Of a stretch of 64,000 nucleotides of DNA, positions 22,691 to 35,600 are shown piece by piece (within the stretch, counting starts at the first letter, position 1; every line of letters starts with the position of its first letter). The DNA comes from Amborella trichopoda (taxonomy: Eukaryota; Streptophyta; Magnoliopsida; Amborellales; Amborellaceae). The notes under the pieces are model-generated. The model was given only the letters and a program-made list of their open reading frames with translations, did not search any database and was not told the DNA's origin. The translations under genes and the position numbers were made by a program. The stretch lies in NCBI RefSeq assembly GCF_000471905.2, contig NW_006499563.1, positions 5,583,356 through 5,647,355 on the forward strand. Direction: 5' to 3'.

Positions 22691-22863
22691 CTTATTACCC
22701 CTTTGTCAGTTTGCTCTTGTTTGATCAGTACATTCTTTCACTTTCTACACTACATTTGCACCTAGGTTATTCAACCCTTTCATCCAAGTCGAGTACTTTC
22801 TGTGATGACCCAAACTTTTCTCGGCCAGTTAGAAGGCATGGCGGGATAGGGAGGTTGAGATTG

Positions 22864-23260
22864 TAGTCAGCGCCGGGTGAGTAGGAGAAGAGGTCAGTGC
22901 CGGTTGAAAGAGCCACCGCCGAGTGGATTTGTGTGAAGAGACCAACACCGGGTGAGTAGGAGAAGAGGTCAGTGCCGGTTGAAAGAGCCACCGCCGAGTG
23001 GATTTGTGTGAAGAGACCAACACCGGGTGAGTAGGAGAAGAGGCCAGCGCTGGTTGGAAGAGCCAGCATCTGGTGGATTTGTGTGGAGGCCAATGTCGGT
23101 TGGAGAAGAGGCTCGCTCCTATTGGAAGAGCCAGTGTTGGACAGAATTGTGTGAAGAAGACAGCGCCGGTTGTAAGAGCCAGAGCCTGGTGAAGAGCCAG
23201 CGTCTGGTGAAGAAGCCAGCGCCGGGTAGATTTGTGTACAGTGCTGGCTGGGTCTCTAAC
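22864..23260 (-). repeat. 75-bp minisatellite in C1 (25-residue periodic frame)
   Basis: Units begin with GTGAGTAGGAGAAGAGG at 22877, 22952 and 23027, exactly 75 bp apart; the first two full units are almost identical. More diverged copies continue to about 23260. Because 75 is a multiple of three, the minus strand keeps a 209-codon open frame (22829-23458) with a repeated KSTRRWLFQPALTSSPTHP-like unit. I regard this frame as a by-product of the repeat, not a proven gene. Confidence 0.85.
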
Positions 23261-24429
23261 ATGCATGAGTAGTGTATGCCACTTGTTATATGCATGCTGA
23301 TTGAGTGCCGCATGTCCAGATTTTACAGTCTTTTGGTGACACTTGGCCTGGCACCTCAACCCAAGAGTACATAAGCCCCCTTCCTCACTCGTGTCACTCA
23401 TTCTTACTCTCTCTCTAAGACACAAGGCGGGAAGAAGTGACTCTCGGTGGGTTGCCACTGTTGGGCGGGTGAGAGCTGCGAAGAGAGGAGTGGAGAAGAA
23501 AGTGTATGTGATGTAAGAAAATCCTTACGCCTTTCTATTTAGAAATTGGGGCTCTTATTATATGATAATGGTGAATGTCAAGAATGAATGCATGATTTTT
23601 AGATTATGTAAGAAATGCATGCTATGCATGATTATGTGTGTTCGCATTGTGAGAGAGTGGTTGTTATCATGTACCTCACCATGAAATGAAGACCATGGAA
23701 TGTATGTTTGAGACATGTTGTATGCGACTCTAAAATTCCTGAAGTTTACATATTCCTGTAGAAGGCTTTTGAAGAGCCAAATGGGGTCCGATTGACTTGA
23801 AACCACTCCCATTGGAAAGATATAGGAGTCTAATAAAATGTTTTTTTTTTTTACCTATTTCTGCATATATTTACAAAAATGAAGTGATTTTTCAAAATGG
23901 GAAGATATATCATTATTGATTGTTTTCCTAGACAAATGAAGAATGTTTTCTGCTAAAGCATAGCCATTTGAAAGATCTTTGAATGGGCTAAAACTTTCAT
24001 GAGGAAACTATTTTGAAAAGCTTTCTATATTGATAGTTATACCTTGCTTTAGGAAGCATGTCACTGTGGGTAGTATTGATGAAAATCAGAACTATCACCT
24101 TGTTTGCCACGAACGTTTGAACCACCAAATGGAATCCAAATTTTTTAAACTTGATTTTTTAGAAAGGTATACATCTTGTTTTAAAATTTTATTTCTTACT
24201 CGTCATAATTTGCCTTACGGTTTGAATGTTTAATGATTTTAAGCAGAGTACATTATTGTTGTCTTTAAGAGGTCAAACGGAACCTTGTTGTCTTTAAGCC
24301 ACTCCAAAGTGAGGGATAGGTTTGTTTGGTACAAAATTTATTTTGGAACCATTTTCAGTGTTTGGTACAAAATCTATTTTGGAAACATCTTCAAACTCTA
24401 AATGGTCGAAAAGATAGGACCCCAAATGG

Positions 24430-25610
24430 GATTGCACGTACGCATACATGATAATGAACTTATGCTATATGTGAATGGATACCTACTGTGTGAATGATGG
24501 TATCATGATGCTTATCCAACATGTGAATGGATACCTACTATGTAAATGATGGTATCATGATGCTTATGGTATAAGTGAATGGATACCTATTGTATGAATG
24601 ATTCTTGATGCTTATGACATATGTGAATGGATACCTGTTGTGTGAATGACGGTATCATTATGCTTATGCTATATGTGAATGGATACCTATTGTGTGAATG
24701 ATGGTATCATGATGCTTATGCTNNNNNNNNNNNNNNNNNNNNNNNNNNNNNNNNNNNNNNNNNNNNNNNNNNNNNNNNNNNNNNNNNNNNNNNNNNNNNN
24801 NNNNNNNNNNNNNNNNNNNNNNNNNNNNNNNNNNNNNNNNNNNNNNNNNNNNNNNNNNNNNNNNNNNNNNNNNNNNNNNNNNNNNNNNNNNNNNNNNNNN
24901 NNNNNNNNNNNNNNNNNNNNNNNNNNNNNNNNNNNNNNNNNNNNNNNNNNNNNNNNNNNNNNNNNNNNNNNNNNNNNNNNNNNNNNNNNNNNNNNNNNNN
25001 NNNNNNNNNNNNNNNNNNNNNNNNNNNNNNNNNNNNNNNNNNNNNNNNNNNNNNNNNNNNNNNNNNNNNNNNNNNNNNNNNNNNNNNNNNNNNNNNNNNN
25101 NNNNNNNNNNNNNNNNNNNNNNNNNNNNNNNNNNNNNNNNNNNNNNNNNNNNNNNNNNNNNNNNNNNNNNNNNNNNNNNNNNNNNNNNNNNNNNNNNNNN
25201 NNNNNNNNNNNNNNNNNNNNNNNNNNNNNNNNNNNNNNNNNNNNNNNNNNNNNNNNNNNNNNNNNNNNNNNNNNNNNNNNNNNNNNNNNNNNNNNNNNNN
25301 NNNNNNNNNNNNNNNNNNNNNNNNNNNNNNNNNNNNNNNNNNNNNNNNNNNNNNNNNNNNNNNNNNNNNNNNNNNNNNNNNNNNNNNNNNNNNNNNNNNN
25401 NNNNNNNNNNNNNNNNNNNNNNNNNNNNNNNNNNNNNNNNNNNNNNNNNNNNNNNNNNNNNCTACTGTGTGAATGATGGTATCATGATGCTTATGTTAAG
25501 TGAATGGGTAGCTATTGTGTGAATGATGGTACCGGTAGCTACGATGCTATTATGTTATGTAAAAGGGCACCTACTGTATGAATGATGGTGCTGGCAGCTG
25601 TGATTTTTCC
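24430..25610. repeat. 52-bp tandem repeat in C1, interrupted by a gap
   Basis: The unit GTGAATGGATACCTACTGTG followed by TGAATGATGGTATCATGATGCTTATG repeats at about 52 bp, with five units before the gap at 24723 and about three after 25461. Units are well conserved. The gap probably hides more units that could not be assembled. Confidence 0.85.
24723..25461. other. Assembly gap (739 N)
   Basis: Undetermined bases in the middle of the 52-bp tandem repeat of C1. The apparent open frame through it is an artefact. Confidence 0.99.
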
Positions 25611-25611
25611 C

Positions 25612-26614
25612 TGATTCCCCATGATAAGACGGGACTCTAGATGTGAGTAGCCCCCCAGATCTATGTGGGCACTACACATTGGGTCCCCTAATAGTAGTAT
25701 AACGCCCTCGCGTCAAAAGGGCGCAAGGAGAGGGTAGTGTCTTACAAGGCCTCTACCTATCGAAAGCCCCAAAGCGTGTTGGGGATGTGTGCATGTGTGA
25801 GGGCCTTACGAAGTGGGTCTTCCACTTATCATGGTCCACCCTCCTGAATGTGGGTAGAAGACCGAAGTTCAGGATTGGCTTAGCCTGACCGATGTGGCTT
25901 CTACTTCAGGAGTAGATAGATCTATTTACATGACTTATTTACGCTTTCTGCATGAGCTTTTAACTGAAGTTGTGATCTGCTGTCTTTATTACTCTACTTT
26001 AAGAAAGGTGATTGTGACTTATATATTATATATATATATTGAACTGCCTTTCTCACATTTATGTTAGAGTGTTGAGAAGCATGTTGAGGGACTTTATTTA
26101 ATACATGTGTATATGTAAGTATATGCGTGTTGCATATTTGATATCATTATTGTGCTAGTTGGAATACAATGGTGTAGATCCGCTTACTGGGCTGCTAGGT
26201 CATTCCATCTTATTTTCATAATCGTAGAGTTAAGAGTGTTCACACCTATGCTTAAGGTGGGTTGCCATTGGGGAGCTTGAAGTTGAGAGGTTAAAAAGCC
26301 GTCCTTCGAAAACTTTCATTGTATGTTTGGATGTCTCTGTAATGTGTGATGTACCTCATTTTGTGTATTTTTTGCTAGTAGTGCCTTGAAGGAATTGTAA
26401 AGTTTTTTTAATATTCGATGAATGAGATGGCTATACTTTTTGAATTGTTATTAGCTTTGATGAATAGTTTTATTCTAGTTTTCTTTCCTAGTTTACTCCT
26501 GATTCCGCGTTTTCATCGATTCGGCCACTCCCACCTGAGTGACGTTCGCGAGCTCCGGTCACGATCCCGCACTCTGTCGCCCTCTGGCAAGGGTCAGGGG
26601 GTGGGGTCGTGACA
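25612..26614 (+). other. 3' part of C1 LTR, no gene seen
   Basis: About 1 kb without coding sequence. Blocks here match C2 in reverse: AACGCCCTCGCG-GGGCGCAAGGAGAGG near 25702 against 41490-41535, and GGCTTAGCCTGACCGATG near 25875 against 41345-41365. A TATATATTATATATATAT stretch at 26018-26040 could hold the LTR promoter. Confidence 0.5.
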
Positions 26615-29450
26615 GTTTCCTATCCCTACACTTGTGGCTATCTTAGGGAAGTGAGCTTCTCAAGCTTCCTTCCCTACACTCCTTTTGAGTCCGGACTCAT
26701 AGTCCGACTCCCAAGTTCTCTCATGGATCGATGGGAGACAAGATTTAAAGGTCCCTGCGCCACCGCTTTCTCGCCCTGGTCGGCCCTCCACCAAGACCCC
26801 CTGCATTGGTAGCACATCTTCTACCGCACACAGCACCCACCCTACTACTGGCAAATCTCTTGCCGATCATATTGTTGAGGCACACCAGAAGGTTGCCCTA
26901 TCCACTCTCATGAGAAGTAAGCAGGTTGTCATCGCTTCTGAGGGTCGCCACAAGGCTACCCCCCGAACTCCTTTACTACCCCGAACCTCTACACTTGGAG
27001 GCTCGACACACAAAGGTGGAGATCCTGAGGTCTCCACCCCACGGACACACCTAAAGGCTCATGGTCTATCCCCTCGAGCCACACCTCGGAGCAACTTTCA
27101 CGCTTCCTCGAACTCGCGTTCAAGGCTAGGCCTTCTTGGGGCAAACCTTACATGCGTCATGCATCCCACAGCTTGGAGTGGCGGCAGTGTTTTGTCGGCT
27201 TGAGCACTAGAGGGTTGACCGCTTCGTCCTCCCTCTTACTGCACACCACTTCACCCTATGAGAGATACGTTCCTACCACGTCCCTCACAGACACAAGCTT
27301 GTGGGTCTCGACCTTCCAAGGTCGAACCCGTTGACATAGCCCGCTTTGATCCCCAAGTTAGTCGGACGGCTAACCCTAAAGGTGCACACGCACTAACTTT
27401 GCAGCTTCCTCCTAGCTCTAGACTCAAGCGAAGTCATGAACTAGCTCCTTCTTATGCTGCTCTCTCTTCACCGAGAAAGCACCTCGAGACCTGATACTCA
27501 AAGGTTTTTCCTAAGAGTATCGTCTTGAGCCAGCCTCAGGTCAGCCGCACATCTGGCCCTCACAAAGGGACTCGGTGCAGCGGCCTGATGTCTGACTGGA
27601 GCCCCCAGCCTCCGAAGTAGAAGCCCAGGTTGCCTTCCGTCCTTGGGCCCCATTCCCGACTCCAATTAATAGACACACCCTAGTGTGCTCAAAGAAATTG
27701 GGGAAGTCTAAACCTCAGCCTTGTTCTGGGGCAAAGTCCACAGCAGCCTTAGGAGTAAGCAGAAGAGAAACCTGCAGATCCTAAACTGAGAGGCCTCCAA
27801 GGTAGCTGAAGTCACTACTCTTGGTGGCCTCCATCCTCGTAATCCTTTTTTCCCTTTCCAAAATCCAGAACCTGAGCAGGTCGAAGCATATTGCTCGGTG
27901 ATTACTACCCATAAACCACGGTTCTAAGACTGTCAAGAGCCGGTCCTCATGAGATCAGCATATAAGGCTCGAGTCTAGTCGAGGTAAGCAGAGCCCCTAC
28001 AAACTGAATTTCCATGCCCGACTCGCCAACCTCAGCAGTCCACTGCCCCAATTGGCACTAACCTTCCAGAAGAAACGGTCAGAGCCATGGTGATCAATGA
28101 TCCAGATGACACCCAACATGAAAGGATGAACAGGTTCGAGGTAATGATGCAGTCCATCCTATAAAAGATGGAACGCCTAGAAGCCTCTAGGGCCCCTTCT
28201 TCTCACCACATGACTGATTCCCCATCTGGCAAAGACACAGTTCCCAGGCAAACTCCCACACCGGTCTTCCAAGATAGCTATCCCTCTCGAGGGGTTTTTC
28301 AGACCGATATAGATGCCATGGTTGCCCACAGCCTCAAGAACAAGGTCCTAGGCATGCAAGAGGCGCCGCTCTACCAGAAGTCGTACCCTTTATACGTTGA
28401 CCAGGTGTCGTTTCCCCCAAACTATCAAAAAGGGAAACTCCCCTTGTTTAATGGTAATATATCTCCTCATCAGCATACCGCTCACTTCCAAGCGATCTAT
28501 CGAGAGCCGGCGACTGACGAGACTCCTCCTACGTCAGTTCGTAGAGACTCTCGAAGGGTTCGCCTTCCAGTGGTATGCTCGGCTACCTCCAAACTCAATA
28601 CACACTTGATTGGAAATGGAACAGTTGTTTACCAACGCTTCTACGAAGTCCAAAGGAACATAGAGACCATCGAGCTTCTTACTCTGACTCAAGACCCTGG
28701 TGAGCCGGTTGACAAGGTCATTGCTCGATGGAGAGAGATGGCAACCTTTCATGCCACCCTCATGACTAAAAAAGAAGCTATCCAAACTTGTATAAGAAAT
28801 ATGCTTCCCGAGATTGCCCTGCATGTTGAGGCCTCCAATCCGCCCTCCATGTCAGAGCTCATCTCTAAGTTAGTTCATATTGAGTGATTGTCCAAACACC
28901 ATGGCGGCTCTCGTCAGCAACTCCTCGGTTCAAATTCTCGCTCCAACAGTCAAGGCAACCAGCAAAAACCAGTGGTCAGTACGGCTGTCACCGTGACTAA
29001 CACCAACAAAGCTGCCCCTCAAACCTTGGACCTCTCCAAGGCATAGACGCCTCAGGCCGAGGACAAACAATAGTCCTACAATAAGGTCCCTCCTCCTAAA
29101 AATGCTGGTCAAAGTGACTTTTGGACCCAGCACCAGAATTAGGTTTACCCTTTGACAAGGAGTGGTCACTGCACTACTCCCACTGCTGCTACAACAAAAC
29201 ATGATCCTGCTGCCCGAGGTCATCACCCCAGAACTGGCTAGGCAGGAGATGAATTAGAAGTACTACGCCTATGATAGGAAAGTAGGCCACCCCACTCAGG
29301 ACTGCTATAAGCTCAATGACACTATCGAAGCCCTTATTAGCAAGGGTTAGATAAAGCTTGAAGACTTAAAGAAAGCGTTCAGGACAACTGAGGCCTCTCA
29401 CGTAGTGATGATCAATGAGGATGAGGGTTCACCTGCTATCCTCCGTGCAC
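26615..29450 (+). pseudogene. B1 leader ORF region and gag remains
   Basis: After the C1 insertion the B1 leader resumes and shares blocks with B2 (GGTCGCCACAAGGC near 26943 and 61845). A 239-aa frame at 28168-28887 holds the Gag core: YPLYVDQVSFPPNYQKGKLP, LFNGNISPHQHTAHFQAIYR and IQTCIRNMLPEIALHVEA. The family pattern is 'YP..VD.V.FP..YK.P.F..F.G..SP..HI.HF'. Further on, YYAYDRKVGHPTQDCYKLND near 29251-29310 resembles the Gag knuckle. Broken. Confidence 0.75.
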
Positions 29451-30848
29451 TATTCTCCATAATGCTCAAGGAGGGACAAATCATGCTGAAGCCGACAAGA
29501 CAGCTTAAGTTCCTGCCTCCAAGAACTGAGAACCTCTGGTGCTTGTATCACCTGATATGAGGCCATGACGTGGGATGGCATAGAAGATGCAGCAATGTCA
29601 AGAAGCTCATGGTAACCCAAAAGGGTGCCCTCAAGTCCCTCTTCCACTAGTGCAAGAAGAACTCCTGACACAAGCCATGGGAATCACTGAGCAAGACCTT
29701 ATGTGGGCCCTCTTCGAGGCAATGCTCCAATAGGGCCTCATCACTCCCAAGCCCGTCAGGCAGCCTAAATGCCTTGCAAAGGGTACGAAAACTTCTGATG
29801 CCCTCAAGTTTGGGGCCACGAGCTGAAAGAATGTTCTGGGTTCAAAGCTATAGTCACTCGGAAGGTACAAGAAGGCCACATCATCTACATCGTTCTCCTC
29901 AAGCACTTCCAAGTCATCGCTCCCATCCAAGAGGAGACCCCGCTGCAGGTCCCTTGTGAGCATACACTAGACCCTTCAGATCCCTTGACTTCTCAGCTCT
30001 GGGAAATCTACTGTGGGTAAAGTAGTCTCAAATCCCAGAAGTGTGAGGCAGTCTACCAGGCTAGGGCTACTCACCAAACCAATGAGGTAGATTGAATGCT
30101 TCCTCAGGGGGTTCAGAAGGAGAAGAAGAGAACCGAGGTCAATCAGTTTAAGGAATCTCATCCCTCAACCACCAGTCGAGGGAGAATTCCTTAGGCCCCT
30201 TTCTCCACTACCAACTTTATAGGACTTCATCCCAGGCAGAGCTGGCTTTATCCTTCGTCGAATCAGGTGGACATCCCCGAGTCACCAGCAAGTCAGGATT
30301 CCTTCAATATGGGTGACGATGCTAAAAGCACCCCACAACGGTAAAAGTCGGAGCACTAAAATTCCCCCTGCACATGTCCAATTCTGGCGACGACGTAAAA
30401 AGCTGCCCGGAGAATTCTAACTCTTCTTCTCCTCCATGCTGTTCTATTTTCTCCACAGGTGCATCTCGACATTGTGTAGACATTGGCTGGATTCTTGACA
30501 ATCGCCGATGCCCTGTCAACCCAAGCCAAATCCGAGCCATCATCAAGCTCCTCTTCCAAAGAAGCCTCCCATTTGGTGCAGATTTTGGAAGTAACACCCA
30601 GCGTGAGGCAAATGAACCTTAGATCAGGGAAGAAGCTACAACCAAGGCCTCAAAAGCTCAAGGTCCTCAAGTTTCCTGATCCTTCACTTTTCCCTAAACC
30701 TCAACCTCAAACCTCTACATCCCTAATACAAATCCCCATTACTTCTCCATCAACCCAAATCACACAGGCTAAACAACAAAATCACCCAGTGCCATAAACC
30801 AAAACTCAACCAAAGCTTGTTCCTAAACCTATCCTACTCCCTACACTA
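29451..30848 (+). other. B1 gag-protease interval, no domain recognised
   Basis: About 1.4 kb with only short frames. A plus-strand frame at 30483-30797 is Ser/Pro/Gln-rich (QITQAKQQNHPVP at its end), suggestive of a polyprotein linker. The stretch is most likely decayed gag-pol spacer. Confidence 0.45.
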
Positions 30849-31646
30849 GTGATTGGATCAGGAACAAAGAAGAATAATGAGGATAAAGAGAAATACGATG
30901 TAATTGGGCATTTGAGAAAGCTTCCAATCCTTCTAAGCATCTATGATGCCTCTAGAGACTATCGTATGGCCTTGTTTCCAGAGGTGTACGAGACTGAAGT
31001 GGAGCTTCTAGAGGTTGACCCAACCATTCTGAGTGGGTACTTGGCAATCTCCTTTTCCGAAGATAACCTGCAGTTGGGAGGCAAATTTCACAACTGCCTC
31101 CACTTCGTGACTGCTAAACTACACATCTGCCCAATCAACGGGATCATGTTGGATGGAGGGTTAGCAATCAATCTGATCCTAAGAAAGATCCTCGCCCGAT
31201 TGGGATTAGGATCTGACGACCTCACTCCTACCGACATCACTGTGCAAGATCGGTGGGCACAGTGGGCCTTCATCTCAAGATCGATGACCTCAAGGATTAC
31301 GCTCAGTTCGATGTAATCGACACCGATACCTCCTACAATGTCAACAAAGAAGCCAGTGGGCACAGTGCACCTTCATCTCAAGATCGGTGACCTCAACGAT
31401 TACGCTCAATTCCATGTAATCAACATTAATACCGTCTACAATGTCTTGCTGGGTCGTCCTTGGCTTCACTATCAAGGGGTGGTTCCTTCCATGCTCCACC
31501 AGTGCTTCAAATATAGCCGAGATAGAAGACAACACACAGTCTATGATGACAAAAAGAAGTTCCCTGTAGCTGAGACTCACTATGCCAACACCGAGTACTA
31601 TTTGTCAGACCTTTCAGCACTAGAAAAGTCAAACGATGATGATTGA
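30849..31646 (+). pseudogene. B1 protease-like remains
   Basis: The frame 30849-31316 has GYLAISFSEDNLQLGG and INGIMLDGGLAINLILRKIL, close to the 'D-G-G-S-A-x-N-x-(I/L)' protease signature of Ogre-like elements. The frame 31338-31646 has YNVLLGRPWLHYQGVVPSML and HQCFKY, the standard downstream block. Fossil; broken. Confidence 0.75.
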
Positions 31647-31649
31647 AAG

Positions 31650-32610
31650 CCTGTGAGAGAGAGAGACGGGACCCTTGTCCCATCATGACGTTGAAGATCT
31701 GGGGCGAATGATCGTGGACATGTTCAATGAAGAGGAAAGATAGGGAAAGATCCTCCCTTTGACTCCGATTTACCCGAGTATAACTTGCCACCTCTTCGTG
31801 GTCTCTCGAAGATGAAGCTCCCCCCTCTACATCTAAATAGCTAGAACAAAATGATGAGTTAGAAGTAACACCTGAGCTTGATGAAGGCTTAGAGGTAGAC
31901 CTTCCAGCACCAAGGGTCACCTATACGTCGGGCCAGTAAAAAGTCCTGCATATCCCCATTGCTCTTTTAGAAGCAGAATTGACACACAAATCACCAAGAA
32001 AGGTACTCCAAATTCCATCCTCCTTAAACGAGGAGGTTATTAGCTGCTAAAAGAAGGCCTTACACTTCTCAAGGGTTATTGAAGAGGTACAAGTGGACAA
32101 GACTCAGCCCTCCAGTCCTCAGGAACGAGACCCCATGGTAGAGCTAAAGAGTTAGGTGTGTAGCCTTTAGAATCAGTTGGAAGTTATGCGCAGTGCTTTA
32201 AGGCATTGGAAGGAGTTTGTCCTTGAGAGTAAGACCTATGACGAGCTCAAAAGTAATGCACCTCAAATTTAAGCCAAAGCTCCCCCGAACTTGAGCATTT
32301 GCAACAAGCAGGCTCATCAAATCATGAGAACCATGAATTATGAGCCCCAATCCAATCAAACACTCAGGGGTGAGGAAGCAGTTGCTCCCCCATTCAAGGT
32401 CATTAAAGCCACAGCAGGCTGCCATAAGTCGAAGCAAGGAGTGGGCTATTCCTTTTCTTCTCAGGCTGTGATAGAGCGGAAACAATAAAAGGAGAAGGTA
32501 AGAATAAAAGACATGCCGTACACAGGAAAGAGAAAATAATTATTTCATTCATCAAGGAAAATATTACGAGTGGCTTTTCTTTACTGGAAGAAACATCGAA
32601 AGGAGGCATT
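31650..32610 (+). other. B1 post-protease linker, RT absent
   Basis: About 950 bp follows the protease remains on the plus strand. Only short frames occur, such as 32291-32488 with MNYEPQSNQTLRGEEAVAP. None of the RT blocks so clear in A1 (KKDGRIRVCVDYRDLN-type) can be found here. The stretch runs straight into the end of the antisense gene. Confidence 0.5.
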
Positions 32611-32619
32611 GTCAAAAGC

Positions 32620-35600
32620 GGTCAATGATTTCATTAACCTTCCCTCTACACTCTTCGATTGAGACCTTCACTCGCTCAATATCAGCCCTTAATTTGGCCT
32701 TGCGGTCCACTAAAGTCAGCTGCTCCCTCAAGGAGAACTCGAGGTCTAGTAACTTCTGGCTTAGCTCCTTTAACTCCTCAAGTGATGTCGTCTCCTCCTT
32801 TAACTCCTCAAGTTCATGTTCCCATTCGGCGATTTTCGCTTTCAGGGTCTATACCTTGCCATGGCACGTCACGGCTTTCTTGGTAAGGGCGGACCTCTGG
32901 GACACGGTAGCATCTATTTCCCCTACCTGGGCATCAACCAACACTTGGTTCCATCTAAGGGAATTCTCCAACTACTCTAGCTGCGAGTCCTCCAGTCGCT
33001 TTGCAGCCTTCTCCATTTGCAGAGCCTTCATCCTCTATCCCTCCAACTCTTTGGCAATATTGTCGAAGTAAGGGAGCACTTCATGCACACATCCTAGGGC
33101 GATCCCCCTCAACTACAAGAGCTTTGTTCCAAGCTCTTCAAGAGGTAGCTCCTTCAGCTTCTGGAAGCCAGTTCGCAGCACATCAAAGAAAACACCTGGT
33201 ATCCCGTTGAAAGTCTGCTGCGCAGCACGATAGGAGCAACCACCGCAGGAGGATCCCCAACTGCTGCCAAGGCCTCAGGCTCTGTCGGTTCAAGGGCAAC
33301 CTCATGTTGCCCTCCGTAACAACAGCCCCTTCAATCAAAGCCCCTATCGTGTCTACTTCATGCCCGGTCCTCTCATGCTCAGGTGTTGTCGCTGCTCCCT
33401 CTGTAGACTCCACTACTTCAGTCAGGGCAAGGCTAACCTCCTTTCTTGGAGCCACTATCTCAGCGTCGAGCTGCACCACGGCAGCCTCCTCTCTCGGGGC
33501 AGTGATCTCTCCCTGTTTCCCCTCTTCTCGAATAGACATCTCCACATTCGTAGAGTCGACACCTTCCCTCTCTCCTTCTTCGACCTTGTCTTCCACAACA
33601 ACCACATCAGCTACAGGCTGTCTTATGGGGCCTGCCTCCTCTACAAGAGTGGATGCTGCCTCCGGGCTCTATAATTCTGACCCCTGAGGGTGTCCTGTCT
33701 CTGTGACCCCAACCATTACATCACTAGAGGCAGCAACCTCCTGCTGCATGGGTGGTCCCTCTTCAGTCCCTAGGGCTCCATCCTCTTCTATAACTACAAC
33801 CACTAATGGAGTTTCCCTTTCCCTAGTAGGCACACCAACCTCCATATTTCTTAAGGCCCTCTTTGCCTCCGTCGCCTCATTAAGGCCAGCCTCCTCTACC
33901 CCGTTCACCTCCATCAGGACTGGGCCCTCCCCTTCGACCACGAACGTCGCTTCCCAATCTAAAGCAATCTTGATTGGGGCAATAGGCTCTGAGGCACTGG
34001 CCTAGGCCTTTGAAGGGCTAGGGGAAGGTTCAGATGAAGGAGAAGGTTAATCCTCAAAAGCAGAAGGAGACACAAAAATAGCAAGAGACACATAGCCCTC
34101 CGAAGAGGCCGAGGGTGAAGAGCCGTCTTCTGACTCACGAACCACTGGAACTTTATGCCCTTTGCGCCTTAAGGCCTTGGTTGCCTTCTTAGCCAGAGCA
34201 TGAGGAGTCGATGGGGCAGCCCGCTTCCTCTTCTTTCCTTTTGCTTGCTCAGATGTAGCAACCTTTGTAGTGCCAAATTTGGATGAACTGGTGGCCAGCT
34301 TGCTACGAGAGCCGCTCCCTATCAACTCATTCAAATCCTAGACCGGACGCCCTTCATGACCCAGGACCTTGTGGCCCTCATTCCATTTGAAAATAGTACA
34401 AAGATTGTCAAAAATGCTCTCTATCTCCTGCTCCTTGTCAAGAAACTCGGGTAGGGACCTGTCCATGACAATTTAGCGAGGCTGCTAAAGAGTGCGCTAG
34501 TCCCAAGGAAAGCCCAGGGTAAATACCTCTCCTAGCGGAGGCGTCCTCGCCATCTTCCTCTGCTTGGTCTCCTTGCTCTAGCGAGAATTTTTCCCTTTCC
34601 AAGGGTGGCCAACATCCCAATACCCTTTGCTAGTGATCCGCCACCAGACTTGGTGGGCTTCAGTCACCCACACTCTTCAACCGAAGTATGACAACACATA
34701 CTTATTCACCTCTGCGAACTCCAGGAACGTGGCCCAAGCTATTCGAATGTGCCTCGGAAGCCAAGTCTCCGGATGGGTTCCCACTGGTCCTTCTTCCAAT
34801 GAGTAGCCTTGCTGTGCCGCGTTTCAAAGAATATGGAGATTGAGCATCCTTGATCGAGCATGAACTACAGAAAATCTGTGAGGGAAATACCCCTCAAGCT
34901 TCACACTATGAACGTACGGTAGGGGATAACTACACCCCTAACCCTCAACATATACATCAGCTCCTTTTGAGTGGTAGGACCACTGTCTAGGCTCTTGCCA
35001 GCTCATAAATGAAAGCACAATCTTTATGATTCCTCACCAGAAAGGTGAGCCTCCTCATGTGCAGGTGATCGTTGAAGAGCAAGCTACGCAAATGGCTTGG
35101 ATTATGAATGATTTCTTTTTACCCAGTAATCCTCAGCAGAAACGAGCACATCATCACCTCTAATTCTTAGTTTCGAAGGTAAGTGCCTGGGAAATAAGCC
35201 CGAAACCAACCGTATACATAATGGATGGGGAAAGTGTCTTGAAGTCCCCTAGGGAGGCTTCACCATCCACTAAGCCATTCTTTCCTTCATCGCCTTGATA
35301 AACCATTCCCCTAGATACGACTCCTAGGTCGTAGTAGATGCTGCAAAGGATCGACTGCGCAACCACTTATTTTCGCCCTCTCGCCATGTCATAGGCCACA
35401 TAGAAATTGCATGGATGAATGATGGCTGATCTGCCAAGGAGAGAAAATTTGAACAAGAAAAGCACCAGATAGGAAGCCAAGAAGATATGCTCATTCTCCT
35501 TTTGTAGCTCAATTTATAGGGCCTCCTCCTTTCCTTTCTTTGGTGAGGAATCGACTTCATCATCACAATCCTCATAGAAAACGGCCACCCACTTGGTGAA

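Larger units (their letters stand above)
22801..26614 (+). mobile_element. Solo LTR C1 inserted in the B1 leader
   Basis: It starts TGTGATGACC and ends GGTCGTGACA, a near-palindromic pair of termini typical of gypsy LTRs. It is flanked by CTTTC (22796-22800) and GTTTC (26615-26619), a 4-of-5 target duplication. B2 shows the uninterrupted leader near 61500-61540 (GGATTTTCTTATCCCC), which confirms the insertion. No internal coding region is present, so it is a solo LTR left by LTR-LTR recombination. Length is 3.8 kb including a 739-base gap. A relative, C2, lies at 40241-43509 in reverse. Confidence 0.75.

Noticed and set aside
22864-23260. Regularly spaced repeats considered as a CRISPR array
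   Set aside because: Units are contiguous with no unique spacers and lie in a plant LTR; it is a minisatellite.
24679-25476. 265-codon open frame
   Set aside because: It runs through undetermined bases; only a few real codons at the ends are known.
32625-33071. 148-codon plus-strand frame
   Set aside because: Shadow of the coiled-coil part of the antisense gene on the minus strand, which has the more protein-like composition.
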